Positions 9,040-16,441 of a DNA stretch of 31,994 bases are shown one piece after another. The position numbers were made by a program, and so were the translations under genes. The stretch covers positions 1-31,994 of the forward strand of contig JADJXN010000010.1 in NCBI GenBank assembly GCA_016715815.1, in the 5' to 3' direction. Numbering within the stretch: the first letter of the stretch is position 1; every line of letters begins with the position of its first letter. This stretch comes from Oligoflexia bacterium. GTDB taxonomy: Bacteria; Bdellovibrionota; Bdellovibrionia; JABDDW01. The notes under the pieces are model-generated. The model was not told the DNA's origin. It was given only the letters and a program-made list of their open reading frames with translations, and ran no database searches.

Positions 9040-9593
9040 TGCATCAAACTCATCCGCAAATTGAAGGACTAAAACTTATTGAGGTTAAAAAGTTTTCTGA
9101 CAATAGAGGGTTTTTTTCAGAAAGATATAACTCTAAATTATTTTCTGAATTGGGTTTAAAGCAAAACTTTGTTCAAGACAATTTGTCTTATTCAAAACCT
9201 GGAGTTTTAAGAGGGATGCATATTCAATATGACCCACCACAAGGAAAGCTTATTGGTGTTATAAGTGGTAGTATTTTAGATGTTGTGGTTGATTTAAGAC
9301 CAAATTCCCAAACTTATTTAAAAAACTATAGTGTTGAGCTCAGTGGTGACAACGCAAGGCTTTTATGGATCCCTCCTGGGTTTGCCCATGGCTTTTGTAT
9401 TCTTGGTAAAGAGCCCGCTTATGTGTACTACAAAGTAGACGCTCTTTATAACTCCAAAGGTGAGGTGGGCTTGGTGTGGAATGACCCAGATTTAAATATT
9501 ACTTGGCCAATAAAGCAGCCGATTTTATCCCCTAGGGATGCAACACTTATTTCTTACAAAGAATACAAGAAAAAGTATGAAGACAAGTCTTAG
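9039..9593 (+). CDS. rfbC: dTDP-4-dehydrorhamnose 3,5-epimerase
   Basis: Cupin-fold protein of 184 residues, the normal size for RmlC. Visible signatures are DNRGFFSERY at 21-30, GVLRGMHIQ at 55-63 with the catalytic base His61, QGKLIGV at 68-74, DLRPNSQTY at 85-93 and the IPPGFAHGF block at 111-119. It converts dTDP-4-keto-6-deoxyglucose to the L-lyxo form used by RfbD. The order reductase-epimerase is unusual compared with the common rfbBDAC layout, but both enzymes act consecutively. It overlaps the next gene by 17 bp, so rfbD, rfbC and the glycosyltransferase look like one translational chain. Confidence 0.96.
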   Translation: MHQTHPQIEGLKLIEVKKFSDNRGFFSERYNSKLFSELGLKQNFVQDNLSYSKPGVLRGMHIQYDPPQGKLIGVISGSILDVVVDLRPNSQTYLKNYSVELSGDNARLLWIPPGFAHGFCILGKEPAYVYYKVDALYNSKGEVGLVWNDPDLNITWPIKQPILSPRDATLISYKEYKKKYEDKS

Positions 9594-10395
9594 TATTTCA
9601 ACATATAAATCTTATGATTTTTTGAATAAAGTTTTAGAGTCGGTTAAAAGGCAATCTATCATGCCTAATGAAGTTATTGTCACTGAAGACGGTCAGAGTG
9701 AAGATAACAAAGTACTTTTAGCTAAATGGAAAGAAAAATTACCAGTCCCACTCATTCATATAACTCAAAAAGACATAGGTAATAGAAAGCCACTGGCATT
9801 AAATAAAGCTATTTTAAAAGCAAGTGGTGATTACATTGTTTTTATTGATGGAGATTGTGTATTAAGAGATGACTTTATTAAAGATCATATTAAAAATGCC
9901 TCTGAAGATTGTTTTTTGGCGGGTAGAAGAGTTGAGCTTTCAGAAAAGGCATCATTGCATCTCACAGCAGAAAAAATTGCCCATGGTTATCTTAATGGCA
10001 TCCCTTGGTTTTTAATTCTAGATGCCCTTTTGGGTAAAACCCATCATATAGGACGGTTTTTTAAAACCCCTGAATTTTTAAAAAAATTATTTAAAAGAAA
10101 TGATGTGTTTGACATCAGAGGATGTAATTTTAGTGTTCATAAAAAGCATTTAGTCGCCATTAATGGCTTTAGTAACGATTTTTCTGGGGCTTATGGCGAA
10201 GATTCTGATGTGGAGTATAGGCTTAAATTTTTAGGACTTAAAATGAAAAGTCTTCGGGGAAGTGCTATTCAGTATCACCTGTGGCATAAAACTCAGGCCA
10301 AAGATCAAAGTAATCAAAAACTTTTAGAGGAGCTATTACAGAGCCGCAAGTCTTGGGCTGCAAATGGCTTATCAGAGTCATCTAGTATTGCTTAA
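9577..10395 (+). CDS. Family 2 glycosyltransferase
   Basis: Protein of 272 residues from the ATG at 9577. An in-frame ATG at 9538 would overlap rfbC much further and adds residues not fitting the fold, because the GT-A domain begins at KTSLSISTYKS. The metal-binding DxD is DGD at 91-93 (FIDGDCVLRDDF), and the acceptor/base region is GAYGEDSDVEYRL at about 204-216. The C-terminal part resembles the galactosyltransferase-like extension of GT2 enzymes. It lacks transmembrane segments, so it is probably membrane-peripheral. Placed directly after rhamnose genes, it may be a rhamnosyltransferase or another O-antigen/capsule transferase; the sugar is not deducible. Its stop is followed at once by the A-rich edge of the hairpin at 10406. 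Confidence 0.9.
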   Translation: MKTSLSISTYKSYDFLNKVLESVKRQSIMPNEVIVTEDGQSEDNKVLLAKWKEKLPVPLIHITQKDIGNRKPLALNKAILKASGDYIVFIDGDCVLRDDFIKDHIKNASEDCFLAGRRVELSEKASLHLTAEKIAHGYLNGIPWFLILDALLGKTHHIGRFFKTPEFLKKLFKRNDVFDIRGCNFSVHKKHLVAINGFSNDFSGAYGEDSDVEYRLKFLGLKMKSLRGSAIQYHLWHKTQAKDQSNQKLLEELLQSRKSWAANGLSESSSIA

Positions 10396-10405
10396 AAAAA
10401 CAAAA

Positions 10406-10525
10406 ACTCCGGTGAACGAGTTTCTTTTTAGAATCGGCCAACAATAACAAGCTGGCAGGGGATGGGGGGGAGGGGTTGCCTAACTTGCTATTGTTTGCCC
10501 ATTCTTAAAACGCCGTTCCCGGAGT
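10406..10525 (-). ncRNA. Candidate structured RNA: long hairpin with G/C-tract loop
   Basis: A 120-base stretch folds end to end. ACTCCGG (10406-10412) and GAACG (10414-10418) pair with CGTTC (10514-10518) and CCGGAGT (10519-10525). After an A/T-rich internal bubble, AGAAT pairs with ATTCT, then AACAATAACAAG (10440-10451) pairs with CTTGCTATTGTT with one wobble, then TGGCA with TGCC. The loop is a pure G-tract region on plus (10458-10475) and a C-tract on minus. On the minus strand the hairpin is followed by T5-G-T7, like an intrinsic terminator, so minus transcription is preferred. A weak minus promoter, TTGCTC-N17-GTTAAT (10553-10581), would start it near 10546. Closing stem, central bubble and distal stem recall 6S RNA, but it is short for that family. 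The conserved motifs of tmRNA, RNase P RNA and SRP RNA were not found. Confidence 0.4.
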
Positions 10526-10710
10526 CTTAGATCAGGGGGAACTGATCGAACCATTAACGATTCTGAAATACATAAGAGCAATGTGCGTGCCAGCCTTTTG
10601 CCGAGCTTATTTTGCCTTCTTAGGCAATTAATTTGCTCTCACGCCCCAAGAGAGTGGTTCCAAATTGGTTCTAGTTTCGACTTGGAGCTGGTGCTAGCAT
10701 ATTAAAAGAC
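10526..10710. other. Gene-free structured upstream region of the M16 operon
   Basis: No ORF of note. It contains a GATCAG/CTGATC hairpin (10530-10547, loop GGGGAA), AGAGCA (10575-10580) pairing with TGCTCT (10634-10639), a TTGCC/GGCAA hairpin inside it (10612-10627), and a CTCTC/GAGAG hairpin around 10636-10655. Just before the ATG at 10711 a possible promoter reads TTCGAC-N17-ATATTA (10677-10705). It could be the 5' leader or promoter region of the peptidase operon, or part of a larger RNA including 10406-10525. No recognised riboswitch core is visible. Confidence 0.35.
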
Positions 10711-12021
10711 ATGCTTAAACTTATCTTGCACCTTGTTATTCTTAGCAGTTCTTCCACTCTTTATGCTCAGCAATTTGGCTTTGAGGTTTTTAAAAAGATT
10801 TACCCAAATGGCCTTACATTATTGGTCCATGAGAAAAAAGATATTCCCACTATAAGCGTTTATTCTTGGTTTAAAGTTGGTTCAAAAAATGAAGAGGCTG
10901 GTAAAACAGGCCTTGCTCATTTTTTTGAGCACCTTATGTTTAGTGGCACAGAAAAATATCCTGAAAAAAAGTTTACAGAATACATGGAGCAAAAAGGCAT
11001 GACCTATAATGCCTTTACAAACCAAGATAGCACTGTTTATTTTGAGCAACTCCCACAATCAGAATTAGAGTTTATTTTAGACTTTGAGTCAGATAGGCTT
11101 AAAAACCTTAAAATCTCTCCAGATAAATTTGAAATTGAAAAGAAAGTCATTCTTGAAGAGCGTTTAAAACGCCTTGAAGACTCTGTTGATGGGCTCTTAA
11201 ACTTTGAATTATATAATAACCTCTTTATCGCTCACCCTTACAAAAATCCCATTATAGGATTAAAAGAAGACATTAAAAATTTAACCCTAGAAGATGCTAA
11301 TAATTTTTTTAAAAAACACTACAAGCCAAGCAATTTAATTATTTCAGTTGTTGGAAATGTAAATGCAAAAGAGGCTCAAGCACTGGTTGAAAAATACTAT
11401 GCTGATATTAAAAATGAGCCAAGCCATGATACTAATAAATTAAGTGTTACTGAATTAAGTGAAGATAAAAAAGTTGTTCTTAAAAAAGACATTGAAGCAG
11501 AAAAATTAACCATAGCTTATAAAATTGGTAATATTGGTGAAAAAGAATCCTATGCTTTTGATATTTTAAACCAAATTTTGTCAGGAGATAAATCTAGCAG
11601 GCTTTATAAGAGACTTGTTTTGCATGGCAATTTAGTTAACTATATTAACTCTTCAGCTTATAATTTTTTAGATTCAGGTATTTTTGAAATAAATGCTGTT
11701 TTAAAAGATAAATCAAATAAACAAGATGTAATTAAAGTCATTGATGAGGAATTAAAAAAGCTTATTGAAACCCCAGTAAGTATAAAAGAGCTTCAAAAAG
11801 CGCAGCTTTACTTAACTAAAGATTATTTAAAATCATTAAGAACAAATCAAAATAGAGCCCGTTTTTTAGCTCTTAACGAGGCGCTACTAGGAGATTATAA
11901 AAGATTATTTACTGATATAGATTTTTACCAAACCATTACTATTAATGATGTGCAATCTGCAGCGCAAAGTAGGTTGTTAAATAAAAAAAGAGTTTTATTG
12001 GAGCTATCTAAAAATGAATAG
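10711..12021 (+). CDS. Secreted M16-family zinc peptidase, catalytic subunit
   Basis: Protein of 436 residues with signal peptide MLKLILHLVILSSSSTLYA. The inverted zinc motif HxxEH is HFFEH at 70-74, and the downstream zinc glutamate lies in KKVILEER (about 149-150). The arrangement GLAHFFEHLMFSGT is typical of M16B processing-peptidase-like enzymes. With the next gene it forms the common bacterial pair in which one subunit holds the metal site and the other the substrate-binding R/Y pair, together enclosing a peptide chamber. It should act in the periplasm. The ATG of the partner lies inside its last codons (8-bp overlap), so equimolar translation is likely. Confidence 0.94.
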   Translation: MLKLILHLVILSSSSTLYAQQFGFEVFKKIYPNGLTLLVHEKKDIPTISVYSWFKVGSKNEEAGKTGLAHFFEHLMFSGTEKYPEKKFTEYMEQKGMTYNAFTNQDSTVYFEQLPQSELEFILDFESDRLKNLKISPDKFEIEKKVILEERLKRLEDSVDGLLNFELYNNLFIAHPYKNPIIGLKEDIKNLTLEDANNFFKKHYKPSNLIISVVGNVNAKEAQALVEKYYADIKNEPSHDTNKLSVTELSEDKKVVLKKDIEAEKLTIAYKIGNIGEKESYAFDILNQILSGDKSSRLYKRLVLHGNLVNYINSSAYNFLDSGIFEINAVLKDKSNKQDVIKVIDEELKKLIETPVSIKELQKAQLYLTKDYLKSLRTNQNRARFLALNEALLGDYKRLFTDIDFYQTITINDVQSAAQSRLLNKKRVLLELSKNE

Positions 12022-13351
12022 AATTCTGCTGTTTTTTTGTATTTTTATGTATGCTTGCTCTACACAGAACATTGCAAAAAATAATGGTACAAGTGGCGCA
12101 AGTGATTCTGCGGAGTTTTATTATTTAAAAGACAATAATCTTCCTTTGCTTGAGATTGGAGTTTTGATTAAAGAGGGGGCAAGTCTTGATCCTATGGGTA
12201 AAAGAGGAATTACAGCTCTTACACTAGGCACTGTTTTAGAAAACGAAAAACTTAATGAAAAAGCAAATCAAGTAGCAGTTAATTTTCAATCTCAAATTTC
12301 TTCAGACTTTATTCTTATTTCAGCAGATGGTTTAAGCAAAAAAAGAAATCAATTACTAGATTGTTTTTCTCAACTTCTTTATTCGCCGGTATGGAATCAA
12401 AAAGTGTTTGAATTAAAAAAAACAAGAGTGTTGCAAAGTTTAAGAGCTGTAAATGATAACTCTGAAGTATTGGCTGATAGTGCGTTGAAATTATCATTAT
12501 TTGGAAACCACCCCTATGGAATTCCTGTAAGTGGTATTAGTCAGGATGTTAAAAAAATAAGTCTTAATGATGCTAAAATGTTTTATGCTAATATTCTTTC
12601 CGTACCAAAACCAGTTTTTTATGTTGTAGGGGATTTTGATGATGCTTTTAAGGCTATGTTTGAAGAAAGGTTTAAAAACTGGCATAAAGAGAAAAATATT
12701 TCTGGCTATTGGCCAAAGCCGGCTGCAATTAATAATACAGAGATAACATTTTTTTTAAAAAGGCAATCCAAGCAGTCAAAAATATCTATTGGTCAGTTCG
12801 GAGTTAGTTCAAAAGATCCTGATGAGTATAAAGTAAAGTTAGCTTTAAATATTTTAGGCGGTTCTTATACATCAAGGCTTAATAAAACATTAAGGTCTGA
12901 TAAGGGGTATACTTACGGCGCGCAAAGTTATCTTTTGTCTAAAAAAGTAGATGGCTATATTCAGGTAGAAACAACAACAAAGCCTGAAAATACAAGGGCT
13001 GTAATTAATGAGGCCATTAATGCAATTAAACGCTTTCGTGACGAAGGCATAACTGAGTTAGAATTGGAAAAAGCAAAACAAGACATGATAATGTATCTTA
13101 TTAAAAAAAATGAAACACCAGAAGGGCGCATTTGGTTTGATCTTGAGCAAAAGCTTAATGACGCAAAAGTTGAAACTTTAAATGAAAAAATAGATCAAAT
13201 TAAATCTGTAAGTGTTAGCGAGATTAATAAAATTATTAAGCGCTATTTAAATGAAGACAAATATAAAATAATTGTTGTTGGCCCTGAAGAAATACTTTCA
13301 GATTTAAACAAAATTGCTCTTGTTAAGGTTAAAGAAAAACTTATTTACTAA
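12014..13351 (+). CDS. M16-family non-catalytic partner, lipoprotein
   Basis: Protein of 445 residues. The N-terminus MNRILLFFCIFMYACS is a lipoprotein signal with Cys15 as the likely lipidated residue. At the position of the zinc motif it reads GITALTLGTVLENEKLNE, with no HxxEH, so it cannot bind zinc the usual way. The C-terminal half carries the R/Y substrate-binding motif (RLNKTLRSDKGYTYG), conserved in inactive M16B partners. Therefore it probably anchors and completes the heterodimer with the upstream peptidase at a membrane. Its stop lies two bases from the stop of the convergent gene at 13354, leaving no space for a conventional terminator. Confidence 0.9.
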   Translation: MNRILLFFCIFMYACSTQNIAKNNGTSGASDSAEFYYLKDNNLPLLEIGVLIKEGASLDPMGKRGITALTLGTVLENEKLNEKANQVAVNFQSQISSDFILISADGLSKKRNQLLDCFSQLLYSPVWNQKVFELKKTRVLQSLRAVNDNSEVLADSALKLSLFGNHPYGIPVSGISQDVKKISLNDAKMFYANILSVPKPVFYVVGDFDDAFKAMFEERFKNWHKEKNISGYWPKPAAINNTEITFFLKRQSKQSKISIGQFGVSSKDPDEYKVKLALNILGGSYTSRLNKTLRSDKGYTYGAQSYLLSKKVDGYIQVETTTKPENTRAVINEAINAIKRFRDEGITELELEKAKQDMIMYLIKKNETPEGRIWFDLEQKLNDAKVETLNEKIDQIKSVSVSEINKIIKRYLNEDKYKIIVVGPEEILSDLNKIALVKVKEKLIY

Positions 13352-13353
13352 AA

Positions 13354-14058
13354 TTATTTTCTTTTTAGCAGCATGTAGCCAATAACAGCTAATATTAAAA
13401 ATATACCACCAATAATAAAAGTATCACTGGAGTTCGGTTCTTCATCCGGAAGGGGAGCCATAGCTCCTGTATCATTTGGAATGGGTGGAGCAATTTGATT
13501 ACCCAAAGATTCACCCACAGGCTTTACGGGAGCAAGGGCCTTTTGTGATAATAAATCTTTTGTTGCTATTACTCTTAAACTTTCTACAGCTTTAAAATAA
13601 TCATTGCTGTATTTTGTGTAATATTTTTGATGAGCACTTAATGTCACTAAAATGGCCAAGCGATCTTTTATGGTTGCAAGATAACGTGTGTAGTAGCCAG
13701 GAATTTCGCTACTTAAATGAAGTGCGTCTACCCATGCATGATTATTTATTTTTCTTTGTTTCACAGATTTAATTTGGCTTAAAACTGGTTTTGAATTATT
13801 CCCTGCCAGTTGTTTTTGCGTTTTTAAATAAGCCTCATAGGCTTGAAAGCTGTCTTGTGGGCCCACTTCCTTAGCTGTTAAAATGATAATACTTTCCTTT
13901 GCGTCAATCTTGTTTTTACTTGAGCAAACCCACTCTGTGCCCTCAAGACTACAATCCCACTGAGCGGGAAGTTCAAACTGAACATAAGCATTTTTAAAAA
14001 GTTTGGCATCTGAACTATATGGTGCCAAAAGCAAAATTAAACCTAAAAGGCATTTCAT
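13354..14058 (-). CDS. Exported protein of unknown function with C-terminal anchor
   Basis: Protein of 234 residues. Residues 1-18 form a signal peptide (MKCLLGLILLLAPYSSDA). The mature domain (to about 165) has two cysteines (in WDCSLEGTEWVC), which may form a disulfide, and mixed alpha/beta character. A proline-rich linker follows (about 175-208), then a membrane segment IIGGIFLILAVIGYMLL and a KRK stop-transfer tail. It is therefore anchored in the inner membrane with its domain in the periplasm. I do not recognise the family. It is the last gene of the minus-strand nusB-unknown-ppsR unit, 30 bases after the kinase gene, and has no visible ribosome binding site of its own. Confidence 0.75.
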   Translation of the reverse strand: MKCLLGLILLLAPYSSDAKLFKNAYVQFELPAQWDCSLEGTEWVCSSKNKIDAKESIIILTAKEVGPQDSFQAYEAYLKTQKQLAGNNSKPVLSQIKSVKQRKINNHAWVDALHLSSEIPGYYTRYLATIKDRLAILVTLSAHQKYYTKYSNDYFKAVESLRVIATKDLLSQKALAPVKPVGESLGNQIAPPIPNDTGAMAPLPDEEPNSSDTFIIGGIFLILAVIGYMLLKRK

Positions 14059-14088
14059 ATTTAAAATGATAACAGTAAAAGTGGGTAC

Positions 14089-14928
14089 TTAAAAGTGATC
14101 TTCTGGATTAATGCCTAACCGGCTCGCTATAAGTTGAGTGATTTCAGAGGCTGTTTCCTCAAGGGCTTTTTCAGTGACATCAAAAATAGGCCATCTTTTA
14201 TTTTTAGCAAACAAGCTATTGGCATACTCAAGCTCCTTTGCAATGTATTCAAAGCTGGCGTAATCACTACTAAGGTCTTGGCCCAACTTTTCAAGACGCT
14301 TTTTGCGGATGCGACTTAGTTTTTCTAAATCTATTGTAAGACCTATTATTTTTTTTTGATCAATTTCAAAAAGCTCTTTTGGTGGTGCAATATTTAATAC
14401 CAGTGGAATATTTGAAACTTTCCAACCTTTGTGGCTTAAAAAAATTGATAGTGGTGTTTTACTTGTTCTTGAAATGCCTACAAGTACAATATCTGAATTG
14501 CCAAGGTCTGAGGTGAGCTTTCCATCATCATGCTTAACAGTAAATTCTATAGCAGCAATACGTTTAAAATATTTTTCATCTGTTTGCCTTAAAATTCCAG
14601 GTGTAAAGGGAGCTTCTTTTTCAAAATAACTGCTAAACATATTAAGCAAAGGGCCAAAAAGATCTTTGTATGGAATATTATTTATTTGGCATAGACTTTC
14701 AAGCTTTGTTCTTAAGTTTGTACTTACAATTGTATAAACAACGGCCCCTTGTCTTGTTTGAACTTCCTCAATAATGTTTTCTATTTGTTCTTCAGAGCGA
14801 ATATTTTTACATCTTACAATATTTACATCGCGGTCTTGGTAGTGAACAAGTGCGGCTTTAACAATGGTTGAGGCTGTCTCACCTGTACTATCACTTAAAA
14901 TAAAAACTGTTCCGCCTGTTCTTGACAT
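14089..14928 (-). CDS. PPSR/PDRP-type kinase-pyrophosphorylase (DUF299)
   Basis: Protein of 279 residues matching the family that regulates PEP synthase or pyruvate,phosphate dikinase by ADP-dependent threonine phosphorylation and Pi-dependent dephosphorylation. The N-terminal block VFILSDSTGETASTIVKAAL (8-27) and the P-loop-like GISRTSKTPLS (151-161) are diagnostic, followed by the LSHKGWKVSNIPLV block. It acts in the cytoplasm at the PEP/pyruvate node. The target enzyme gene is not in the window, so whether it is the PEP synthase or the dikinase type cannot be told. It begins one base after the stop of the upstream unknown gene, with AGTAGG as a weak ribosome binding site. Confidence 0.94.
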   Translation of the reverse strand: MSRTGGTVFILSDSTGETASTIVKAALVHYQDRDVNIVRCKNIRSEEQIENIIEEVQTRQGAVVYTIVSTNLRTKLESLCQINNIPYKDLFGPLLNMFSSYFEKEAPFTPGILRQTDEKYFKRIAAIEFTVKHDDGKLTSDLGNSDIVLVGISRTSKTPLSIFLSHKGWKVSNIPLVLNIAPPKELFEIDQKKIIGLTIDLEKLSRIRKKRLEKLGQDLSSDYASFEYIAKELEYANSLFAKNKRWPIFDVTEKALEETASEITQLIASRLGINPEDHF

Positions 14929-14929
14929 A

Positions 14930-15322
14930 TTAACCTACTAAATACTGGTAAGATTTTTTTTTGATAGCCTCAATAACTTCCTCTGGGGTTTCATCGGAGA
15001 CAATAATAAGAGGGTTTTTTTCCTTTAAACCATCAATCATAAGATCAAGGTTTTTAAGAAAACCTTTTGGGTCATCCTGGCTTTCTTTATTTACAGGTAA
15101 AAGAACTAGTTTTTGAACATTAAAAAAATTATCACAAGCAATAATTGTTCTTTCATCATTTGAGAGTGCTATTTTTTTATTTTTATATGAGCGTGTAATT
15201 TGTTGGTGATTATAAAAATCAATAAGACCAACCAGTGGTGAAAATTTAAGTTTTTTTGGTTTTGGTGTAATTATAACCCAGGTTTTTTCTTTTCTTTTTA
15301 AAAGCTCTTGCTTTAAGCCCAT
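14930..15322 (-). CDS. Small cytoplasmic protein of unknown function
   Basis: Protein of 130 residues without signal peptide or membrane segment. It is lysine-rich at the N-terminus (KRKEKTWVIITPKPKKLKF) and has an alpha/beta pattern ending in PLIIVSDETPEEVIEAIKKKSYQYLVG. I do not recognise the family. It lies between nusB (three bases upstream) and the PPSR gene (one base downstream), so it is certainly translated as part of that unit. The tight packing suggests a conserved operon and a role linked to one of the neighbours, but nothing in the sequence says which. Confidence 0.75.
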   Translation of the reverse strand: MGLKQELLKRKEKTWVIITPKPKKLKFSPLVGLIDFYNHQQITRSYKNKKIALSNDERTIIACDNFFNVQKLVLLPVNKESQDDPKGFLKNLDLMIDGLKEKNPLIIVSDETPEEVIEAIKKKSYQYLVG

Positions 15323-15325
15323 TAT

Positions 15326-15739
15326 TTAACGTTGGCTGCTTTTAAGTATGTTGTCAAGAATTCCATTAATAAAGGAGGGGGAGTCGTGGCTTGAGTATTT
15401 TTTAGAAATTTCAATAGCTTCATTAATGACAGCTTCTGGTGGGGTTTTTTCTTGGCAAAAAAGTAATTCAAAGGCTGCTATGCGCAAAATAGATCTGTCC
15501 ACAATAGACATTCTCTCAAGCCTCCAGTTTTTAGAGTGGCTTGCAATGGCTTGGTCAATTTTAGATAAATTAGAAAGGGTGCCTTCAGTAAGGAATTCAG
15601 CAAAATCCCTGGTTTCCTTTGTCATATCAAAATGCTTTAAAAATAAATTAAAGGTATCCTCAAGACTTGAATGTGGGCTAAACTCACGCTGGAATAAAAT
15701 TTGAAGGGCTATTTCCCTTGAACGCCTACGAAAACTCAT
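15326..15739 (-). CDS. nusB: Transcription antitermination factor NusB
   Basis: Protein of 137 residues, all-helical, starting MSFRRRSREIALQILFQREF, the classic arginine-rich NusB N-terminus that binds boxA RNA with NusE (S10). The C-terminal part (SIVDRSILRIAAFELLF, PPEAVINEAIEISKKYS, SPSFINGILDNIL) matches the family throughout. It promotes rRNA transcription antitermination. The ATG at 15739 is preferred; an in-frame TTG two codons upstream (15745) is also possible, and neither has a clear Shine-Dalgarno. It is divergent from the outer-membrane protein gene at 15776 across about 36 bp. Confidence 0.96.
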   Translation of the reverse strand: MSFRRRSREIALQILFQREFSPHSSLEDTFNLFLKHFDMTKETRDFAEFLTEGTLSNLSKIDQAIASHSKNWRLERMSIVDRSILRIAAFELLFCQEKTPPEAVINEAIEISKKYSSHDSPSFINGILDNILKSSQR

Positions 15740-15775
15740 GGGCAAGATTTTAGCATAATTTGACAGGAAGATGTT

Positions 15776-16441
15776 ATGAAAAAAGCACTCATTATTTACA
15801 CAATCGTCTCAATTTTAACCGCAAGTCAAAACCTTATGGCAAGAACTGAGGTGGATGAAGAGGGAAGTGCCCAAAAGCCAGCTCAAAGCACGCCAACTGG
15901 AGAGGCTGAGGCTAGAAAGTATTTTAGAAAATCTACTGATCAGGCGCCATCACGTTCTTATAGTGGGGATCATTACTTAGCAGTTCACTTAGGAGCATTT
16001 ATCAGCTCAGACTCATATAAATGGGGCGGGATTGACCATGCTACAAATAATGGCCGCATTAATGGTGGCTTTACCTATAGAATGGGTAGCTTTGGAGACT
16101 TTTCTGATTTTGCTTTAAGGGCAGATGTGATTGGTTATGAAGTAGCAGATGTAAGGCCTGTTCAAATCGCTGTTTTGCCTATGATTTTACTTCCTGAGGC
16201 AAGTAGTGAGTTCCCACTTTATTTTGGTGGTGGTATTGGAGCGGGATTCTTTTTTAATCAAGTTAGAGAGGAAAGCTTTATTTCTTTAAATTATCAAATT
16301 GTTGCAGGGGCAAGATTTTTTAATGCTCTTGATAATGTTGGTTTTTTCTTAGAGGGAGGGCTAAAAAATAATCTACTACTTATGACTGATGGTCAATTTA
16401 TTGGTTATTTTTTAGCTATTGGATCTCTTTTTACTTTTTAA
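15776..16441 (+). CDS. Predicted outer-membrane beta-barrel protein
   Basis: Protein of 221 residues. The signal peptide is MKKALIIYTIVSILTASQNLMA. A polar low-complexity stretch follows (to about residue 60). From HYLAVHLGAFIS onward, alternating residues with many Gly and aromatic positions suggest eight or so beta strands (GGIDHATNNGRINGGFTYRM, FPLYFGGGIGAGFFF, IVAGARFFNALDNVGFFLEGG). The chain ends in Phe (GSLFTF), typical of barrel proteins recognised by BamA. The function is unknown. An AGGAAG ribosome binding site lies before the ATG. The methyltransferase gene begins directly after its stop codon. Confidence 0.75.
   Translation: MKKALIIYTIVSILTASQNLMARTEVDEEGSAQKPAQSTPTGEAEARKYFRKSTDQAPSRSYSGDHYLAVHLGAFISSDSYKWGGIDHATNNGRINGGFTYRMGSFGDFSDFALRADVIGYEVADVRPVQIAVLPMILLPEASSEFPLYFGGGIGAGFFFNQVREESFISLNYQIVAGARFFNALDNVGFFLEGGLKNNLLLMTDGQFIGYFLAIGSLFTF

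Noticed and set aside
10396..10710. tmRNA, RNase P RNA, SRP RNA or c-di-GMP riboswitch
   Set aside because: The proteolysis tag, GAAAGUCC-type core, GAAGCAGCC-type SRP loop and GEMM core were looked for on both strands and not seen. 6S RNA could not be excluded but is not supported by length.
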